Shown here piece by piece: positions 12,902 to 17,629 of a stretch of 17,629 bases of DNA. Position numbers and translations under genes: made by a program. Below the pieces are notes generated by a model. It made no database searches and was not told the DNA's origin. It worked only from the letters and a program-made list of their open reading frames with translations. The stretch comes from an uncultured Ilumatobacter sp. Its GTDB lineage: Bacteria; Actinomycetota; Acidimicrobiia; Acidimicrobiales; Ilumatobacteraceae. How positions within the stretch are numbered: position 1 is the first letter of the stretch; every line of letters begins with the position of its first letter. The stretch lies in assembly GCA_938049325.1 (NCBI GenBank), contig CALICC010000224.1, forward strand, positions 1-17,629. Direction: 5' to 3'.

Positions 12902-14383
12902 GTGAACGAGCGAGTGACGACGCTGCGCCACGTCCGCGACCGTCTGGTCTCGTCCGGCTTCGCCGTCAGCGAGGTCGGCGCGCTCGACACCGCCGTGACC
13001 GGGATGTCGCACGACTCGCGCGCGGTTCGTGACGGGCAGCTCTTCGTGTGCCTTCGCGGGGATGCCTTCGACGGTCACGAGTTCGCCGAGGCGGCACAAC
13101 AGAGCGGCGCCAGCGCCCTGCTGGTCGACCACGAGGTCGCGAGTGAGCTGCCGCAACTGATCGTCGATGACACACGCCGTGCCGCTGGCCCGGCAGCGTC
13201 GGCGGCGTGGAGTGATCCCAGTCGACAGCTGGTCATGATCGGCATCACCGGAACGAACGGCAAGACGACGACGAGCCAGATCGTCGCTGCACTCCTCGAG
13301 GGCGCCGGGCTCCCGACTGGTGTGATCGGGACGCTGCACGGGCCGCGCACGACTCCCGAAGCGGCGGATCTGCATGCGACCCTCGCAGAGTTCGTCGACA
13401 GCGGTCGACGCGCGGTGGTGATGGAGGTTTCCTCCCACGCTCTGGCGCTGCACCGAGTCGACGGCACGGACTTCGACGTGGTGGGGTTCACGAATCTCGG
13501 TCACGATCACCTTGATCTGCACGGCACGCACGAGAACTACTTCCGTGCGAAGTCAGCACTCTTCAACACAGACTTCGCACCGGTCGCGGTGATCAATGTG
13601 GATGACCCGCACGGACGGCTCCTGGCCGATGCCGTGGGCGCGGACGATGAGGAAGACGGCATGCAAGTGGTCGAGCTGACCGTGACGGACCTCGACGGTG
13701 TCGAGATCGAGAGTCAACGTCACGCGTACAACTGGCGCGGCCGCAGCATCGAGGTGCCGCTCGGTGGGTCGTTCAACGTGGCCAACTCGTTGCTCGCTGT
13801 CGCCATGATCGCGGAACTCGACGCCGACGTCAGCGCCGCTCTCGGCGGTCTTCGCTCCCTGACTCCCATCCCTGGGCGCTTCGAGAGCGTGGAGACGGAC
13901 GATGCGAGCAGTCGAGGCGCGCGAGTGATCGTCGACTACGCCCACACTCCCGACGGTCTCGAACATCTCATCGAGGCTGTGCGGCCGCTCACCGAGGAGC
14001 GAGTGATCGTCGTCTTCGGCTGCGCCGGGCGGCGCGATCGAGAGAAGCGTCCGGTGATGGGTGAGATCGCAGGACGGCTTGCGGACGTCGCGATCGCTAC
14101 GTCGGACAACCCGCGCGGTGAAGATCCCGACGAGATCATCAATGACGTGATCGGCGGGGTGGCTGAGCAGTACCGTTCACGCGTGATCCCCGAACCCGAT
14201 CGACGCCTCGCCATTCGCACGGCGCTCTCCATGGCAACTCGTGGCGACATCGTCGTCATCGCGGGCAAGGGCCACGAACAGACTCAGGACCTCGGTGCGA
14301 CCACCATCGATTTCGACGATCGCGTCGTCGCTCGCGAAGAGCTCGCCGCCCTGACCACGGATGTGCCTGGAGGCCAACAGTGA
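12902..14383 (+). CDS. murE: UDP-MurNAc-L-Ala-D-Glu:meso-diaminopimelate ligase MurE
   Basis: A 493-residue cytoplasmic Mur ligase that adds the third stem-peptide residue. The ATP loop is GITGTNGKTTTS (114-125), and MEVSSHALALHRVDG and FTNLGHDHLDLHGTHENYF are the metal and UDP-substrate segments. YFRAKSALF holds the lysine that is carbamylated in the family, and DYAHTPDGLEHL and FGCAGRRDREKRP are C-terminal signatures. DNPRGEDP (D402-R405) is the motif of the meso-diaminopimelate-specific type, so the cell wall should be of DAP type. The frame is open far upstream inside ftsI, but the GTG at 12902, with GAAGGG 10 bases before it, gives the family N-terminus. Its stop overlaps mraY by GTGA, leaving no room for murF, which usually follows murE. 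Confidence 0.95.
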   Translation: MNERVTTLRHVRDRLVSSGFAVSEVGALDTAVTGMSHDSRAVRDGQLFVCLRGDAFDGHEFAEAAQQSGASALLVDHEVASELPQLIVDDTRRAAGPAASAAWSDPSRQLVMIGITGTNGKTTTSQIVAALLEGAGLPTGVIGTLHGPRTTPEAADLHATLAEFVDSGRRAVVMEVSSHALALHRVDGTDFDVVGFTNLGHDHLDLHGTHENYFRAKSALFNTDFAPVAVINVDDPHGRLLADAVGADDEEDGMQVVELTVTDLDGVEIESQRHAYNWRGRSIEVPLGGSFNVANSLLAVAMIAELDADVSAALGGLRSLTPIPGRFESVETDDASSRGARVIVDYAHTPDGLEHLIEAVRPLTEERVIVVFGCAGRRDREKRPVMGEIAGRLADVAIATSDNPRGEDPDEIINDVIGGVAEQYRSRVIPEPDRRLAIRTALSMATRGDIVVIAGKGHEQTQDLGATTIDFDDRVVAREELAALTTDVPGGQQ

Positions 14384-15432
14384 TCTCCATCCTTCTCGCC
14401 GGCGCCGTTTCGACTCTCGTGTCGCTCTTCGGTACGCGGTACCTCATCATCTTCTTCCGAACACGCGGCCAAGGTCAGCCGATCCTCGGGAAAGAGGACA
14501 TGGGCCCCGACCATCACATGGCGAAGCAGGGCACACCCACGATGGGCGGACTCGCGATCGTGATCGCCGCGTTCGTCGGATGGCTCATCGCTCACATCCG
14601 AGACGACCTGCCCTTTGCTACGCAGTCGATGATCGTCTGGGCTGGCGTGGCCTTCATGGCCCTGATGGGATTTCTCGACGACTACATCAAAGTCCGCAAG
14701 CGTCACAATCGCGGCATCTTCTGGAAACAGAAGAACTACATCACGATGGCGGCCAGTTTCGGCATGGCGTGGTGGTTGGTCGTCGGCACCGGAATCTCTG
14801 AGACCATCTCCGTCACCCGCGCCGATCTCGGCGTGGAGGTGCCGACGATCGTGTGGATCATCTGGTCGGGTCTGATCATCTGGGCGACCACCAATGCAGT
14901 CAACGTCACGGACGGCCTCGACGGCCTCGCTGCCGGCTCGGCCCTGATGGGTTTCGGCGCCTTTGTCATCATCGGCTACCTCAAGTTTCGCAACGCCGAC
15001 ATCTACCCGGATGTGGTCAACCCACTCGACGTCGCCGTCTTTGCTGCAGCATTCGCAGGTGGCTGCCTGGGATTTCTGTGGTGGAACGCAGCCCCGGCGC
15101 GCATCTTCATGGGGGACGTCGGCGCACTCGCGATCGGCACGGCGCTGGCGTTCATGTCGCTGACGTTGAACACGCATCTGCTGATCGTGCTGCTCTGCGC
15201 AATCAACGTCATGGAAGCGGGCTCGGTCGCCATCCAGATGGGTGTCTTCAAGGCCTCGGGCCGCAAGAAGCGGCTGTTCCGCATGTCGCCGATCCACCAC
15301 CACTTCGAACTCGTCGGGTGGCCCGAGACCACGGTGATCATCCGCTTCTGGTTGATCGCTGCGATCTCGGTGGGCCTCGCACTCGGCATCTTCATCGCCG
15401 ACTTCTCCAGCCTGTCGGCCGAGGGCCTGTGA
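14380..15432 (+). CDS. mraY: Phospho-MurNAc-pentapeptide transferase MraY
   Basis: An integral membrane enzyme of 350 residues with about ten membrane helices. It transfers phospho-MurNAc-pentapeptide from UDP to undecaprenyl phosphate to make lipid I at the inner leaflet. The family motifs are all present: GTPTMGGLAI (51-60), LDDYIK with the magnesium-site aspartates D100 and D101, NAVNVTDGLDGLAAG (172-186), FMGDVGALAIG (243-253) with D246, and PIHHHFELVGWPE (304-316). The length matches other MraY proteins. The GTG start at 14380 overlaps the murE stop by four bases, and the stop overlaps murD by GTGA. Its substrate needs the D-Ala-D-Ala added by MurF, which is not encoded at the usual place just upstream. 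Confidence 0.96.
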   Translation: MISILLAGAVSTLVSLFGTRYLIIFFRTRGQGQPILGKEDMGPDHHMAKQGTPTMGGLAIVIAAFVGWLIAHIRDDLPFATQSMIVWAGVAFMALMGFLDDYIKVRKRHNRGIFWKQKNYITMAASFGMAWWLVVGTGISETISVTRADLGVEVPTIVWIIWSGLIIWATTNAVNVTDGLDGLAAGSALMGFGAFVIIGYLKFRNADIYPDVVNPLDVAVFAAAFAGGCLGFLWWNAAPARIFMGDVGALAIGTALAFMSLTLNTHLLIVLLCAINVMEAGSVAIQMGVFKASGRKKRLFRMSPIHHHFELVGWPETTVIIRFWLIAAISVGLALGIFIADFSSLSAEGL

Positions 15433-16775
15433 AGGCGCTCGTCTACGGCCTCGCCGTGACCGGAGCTTCCACGGTCCGTGCATTGCAACGTCGCGGTTGG
15501 GATGTCGTCGCAGCCGACGACACGGTGACCACCGAGCGCAGCGCGCTCGCCGACGAGCTCGGTGTTGTGCTCGTCGAGGCACCCGATCCCGCACTGTTGA
15601 GTGACCTGGTTGCCTCATGCGAGTTGGTGTGCCCAGCGCCGGGCATCCCCGAGTTTCATGCGGTGATCCAAGCAGCGCGACAGCACGGCGTCGAAGTGGT
15701 CTCCGAGATCGAGCTCGCGTACCGGTGGGAACAGGTCCGCGAGGGCGGACCGCGCCCGATGCTGGCGATCACCGGAACCGACGGCAAGACCACGACGACG
15801 CTGATGGCCGTCGAGATGTTGCGCGCCGCCGGACTCTCGACCATCGATGCAGGCAACACCGACACGCCACTCGTCGACGCGATCGAAGACGACCACGACG
15901 CATTCGTCGTGGAGTGCACCAGCTTCCGTCTCGCCTGGACCCGCGACTTCCGCGCAGACGCAGCCGTGTGGCTCAACCTGGCACCGGACCATCTCAACTG
16001 GCACGAGTCGATGGACACCTACGAGACCGCCAAGGCGCGGATCTGGTCCGCTCAGCGACCCGGCGACGTGGCGCTCGGTTTCACGCAAGACGTCACCGTG
16101 ATGGATCGGTTGCAGCACGCACCAAGCCGGCAGCTGACGTTCGGGCCGGGCGGCGACTACCGCCTCGACGGTGACGATTTGGTCGGGCCGAGCGGCGTGA
16201 TCAGTTCCACGGCGGCGATGCGTCGCAGCTTGCCGCACGACATCACGAACGCGCTCGCGGCGGCAGCGCTGGTGCTGGAAACCGGCCTCGCCGACACGGC
16301 CGCCATCAGGCGCGCGCTGGGTTCGTTCAGCGGGCCGGCCCATCGCCTCGAACACATCGGCACCTGGAACGACGTCGCTTGGTACAACGATTCCAAGGCG
16401 ACGACGCCACACGCGGCGGCGGTTGCGATCCACGCATTCGACCGGATCGTGCTGATCGCTGGCGGGAAGGACAAGCACGTCGACCTCGCCGAGATGGCGG
16501 TGGAGCCCGAGCGGGTCAAGGCCGTTGTCGCCCTCGGTGAAACACGAGACGCTGTCGCCGAAGCGTTCGCCGGTGTCGAAACCGTCGAAACCACCGAATT
16601 CCTCGACCAAGCCGTCGAACGGGCCACCGCGCTCGCGATGCCGGGCGACACCCTGCTGCTGTCGCCGGGATGCGCAAGCCTCGACCAGTACCGATCATTC
16701 GAAGCGCGCGGTGACCACTTCCGGGAGCTCGCCGCCGACATCAACAGCCGCACCGAGAGCGAAGTATCACCATGA
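15429..16775 (+). CDS. murD: UDP-MurNAc-L-alanine:D-glutamate ligase MurD
   Basis: The 448-residue cytoplasmic Mur ligase adds D-glutamate as the second stem residue. The N-terminal UDP-binding domain starts KALVYGLAVTGAS, with the glycine loop of MurD. The ATP loop reads AITGTDGKTTTTL (113-125); the usual asparagine of GTNGK is D118. LNLAPDHLNWHESMDTY and AKARIW continue the central domain. YNDSKATTPHAA (319-330) and the C-terminal LSPGCASLDQYRSFEARGDHF are clear MurD signatures. The frame is open well upstream within mraY, but the GTG at 15429, overlapping the mraY stop, gives the right N-terminus. The stop overlaps the ftsW ATG (ATGA). The name is secure from the DSKATTP and SPGCAS-DQ motifs, which distinguish MurD from MurC, MurE and MurF. 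Confidence 0.95.
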   Translation: MKALVYGLAVTGASTVRALQRRGWDVVAADDTVTTERSALADELGVVLVEAPDPALLSDLVASCELVCPAPGIPEFHAVIQAARQHGVEVVSEIELAYRWEQVREGGPRPMLAITGTDGKTTTTLMAVEMLRAAGLSTIDAGNTDTPLVDAIEDDHDAFVVECTSFRLAWTRDFRADAAVWLNLAPDHLNWHESMDTYETAKARIWSAQRPGDVALGFTQDVTVMDRLQHAPSRQLTFGPGGDYRLDGDDLVGPSGVISSTAAMRRSLPHDITNALAAAALVLETGLADTAAIRRALGSFSGPAHRLEHIGTWNDVAWYNDSKATTPHAAAVAIHAFDRIVLIAGGKDKHVDLAEMAVEPERVKAVVALGETRDAVAEAFAGVETVETTEFLDQAVERATALAMPGDTLLLSPGCASLDQYRSFEARGDHFRELAADINSRTESEVSP

Positions 16776-17629
16776 CCTCCACACTCAGCGTTCACGACCG
16801 CCGCCAGGCGGCACTGGACCGAATCGCTCAAGGAAAGGGCCAGCCGCGCGCCGCGAAGGCGCCTGCGAAGCAGCGAGCGAAGACCAAGACGAAGACCAGC
16901 GCGAAGACTCACCGCGCCGCTCGAACGCGGGAACAACTCGGTGCGCCACCCGTTGTCTGGTACGGCATCATCGCCGTCGTCGTCGTCTTCGTGATGCTCG
17001 GTCTCGTCATGGTGCTGTCGGCGTCCGCAGTCACCGAAGCGAACCGCGGCAACTCGCCGTACAGCGTGTTCCTCCGTCAGGCCATGTGGGCGGGCGTCGG
17101 CATCCTTGGTCTGGTCGCCGCGGCGCGCATCCCCTACACCTTCTGGCGGCGCCTCGTTGTCCCGCTCGGGTTGGCGGGCGTGCTCGTGATGCTGGTTCCG
17201 TTCGCCCCAGGAATCGGCGGCAGCGTGAACGGAGCACGGGCGTGGATCCGCATCGGCGGGTTCAGTGTTCAACCTTCGGAGTTCTTGAAACTCGCCATCG
17301 TGATCATCGTTGCGGATCTCTTGACTCGGCAGCGTCAGGTCTTGAACCAGCGTCGAGGCACCTTGATTCCGCTCGGCTTGGTCGGCCTGGTCGGCACGGG
17401 CTTGTGCGTCCTCCAGGCTGACTTGGGTTCGGCGATCGTGCTGGGTGCCATCGTGTTCTCCATCGCATGGATCGCCGGCGTGCCGTTCCGCCCGCTCGCG
17501 CTGATAGGATCAGGTGCGACGGTCGGCGCCCTCCTCTTCGTGATGTCGAGTCAGGCGCGCATCGATCGGTTCACCGCATTCCTCGATGTCACCGGAAACA
17601 AGGATCGTCTGTCGTGGCAGACCTACCAG
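16772..17629 (+). CDS. ftsW: Septal peptidoglycan glycosyltransferase FtsW, N-terminal part
   Basis: The frame runs off the right edge after 286 codons without a stop. FtsW is the SEDS-family polymerase that joins lipid II into glycan strands at the septum together with FtsI. The protein opens with an unusually long Lys/Arg/Ala-rich cytoplasmic tail (about residues 1-58, with PAKQRAKTKTKTSAKTHR), then membrane helices at about 63-84 and onward. SEDS signatures are NGARAWIRIGGFSVQPSEF (153-171) and LQADLGSAIVLG (214-225). The last residues, FTAFLDVTGNKDRLSWQTYQ, reach the extracellular loop that in FtsW/RodA holds the essential aspartate; D278 (or D272) may be that residue, but the loop is cut. 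The ATG at 16772 sits in an ATGA overlap with murD. FtsW is preferred over RodA because of the operon position. Confidence 0.93.
   Translation, partial: MTSTLSVHDRRQAALDRIAQGKGQPRAAKAPAKQRAKTKTKTSAKTHRAARTREQLGAPPVVWYGIIAVVVVFVMLGLVMVLSASAVTEANRGNSPYSVFLRQAMWAGVGILGLVAAARIPYTFWRRLVVPLGLAGVLVMLVPFAPGIGGSVNGARAWIRIGGFSVQPSEFLKLAIVIIVADLLTRQRQVLNQRRGTLIPLGLVGLVGTGLCVLQADLGSAIVLGAIVFSIAWIAGVPFRPLALIGSGATVGALLFVMSSQARIDRFTAFLDVTGNKDRLSWQTYQ

Noticed and set aside
14284..15618. 444-residue open frame on the - strand
   Set aside because: Antisense to murE, mraY and murD, whose motifs are unmistakable; the frame is low-complexity and has no recognisable domain.
15615..16610. 331-residue open frame on the - strand
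   Set aside because: Antisense shadow of murD; no motif.

Overview
This GC-rich window is chromosomal and reads as a high-GC actinobacterium. The gene set (DUF3040 protein, MoxR/DUF58/transglutaminase operon, mraZ-led division and cell-wall cluster, meso-diaminopimelate-type MurE) and the frequent GTG starts fit Actinobacteria. The overall look of the proteins suggests the class Acidimicrobiia (Ilumatobacter-like), but that placement is an inference from family resemblance and not a search result. No insertion sequence, phage gene, CRISPR array, tRNA or rRNA was seen. Nearly all of the window is coding.

Left part (1-5257): the 3' end of dinB (translesion DNA polymerase IV) is followed by a small two-helix membrane protein of the DUF3040 family on the + strand. 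A three-gene - strand operon then reads leftward from about 5257: moxR AAA+ ATPase, DUF58 protein, and a large membrane-bound TgpA-like transglutaminase. This trio is a known association. Its members are thought to work together at the envelope, with MoxR as chaperone-like ATPase, but the substrate is unknown.

Middle part (5341-8865): a divergent ROK-fold protein that has lost the sequence signatures of a kinase; an acyl-CoA dehydrogenase with the LCAD/IVD-type catalytic base; a small tryptophan- and arginine-rich conserved-looking protein overlapping its end; an HNH endonuclease; and, overlapping the HNH gene, a cysteine-containing lipoate/octanoate transferase-family protein. Several of these genes have a TANNNT -10 hexamer 6-7 bases before the start codon, which suggests leaderless transcripts.

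Right part (8866-17629): the dcw cluster mraZ-rsmH-ftsL-ftsI-murE-mraY-murD-ftsW, running off the right edge inside ftsW. Almost every junction is a 1- or 4-base stop/start overlap, so translation is probably coupled along the whole operon. It makes the peptidoglycan precursor (MurE and MurD ligases, MraY lipid I synthase) and the septal synthase (FtsW/FtsI with the FtsL-like partner). Two things stand out: murF, normally between murE and mraY, is absent, and the mraZ promoter lies inside an approximately 95-bp array of about ten G-run boxes phased at about 10 bp, apparently an unusually long MraZ operator.

I did not find an obviously new multi-gene system. The best leads are the long phased operator, the missing murF, the degenerate ROK protein paired with a divergent moxR promoter, and the small unnamed protein.
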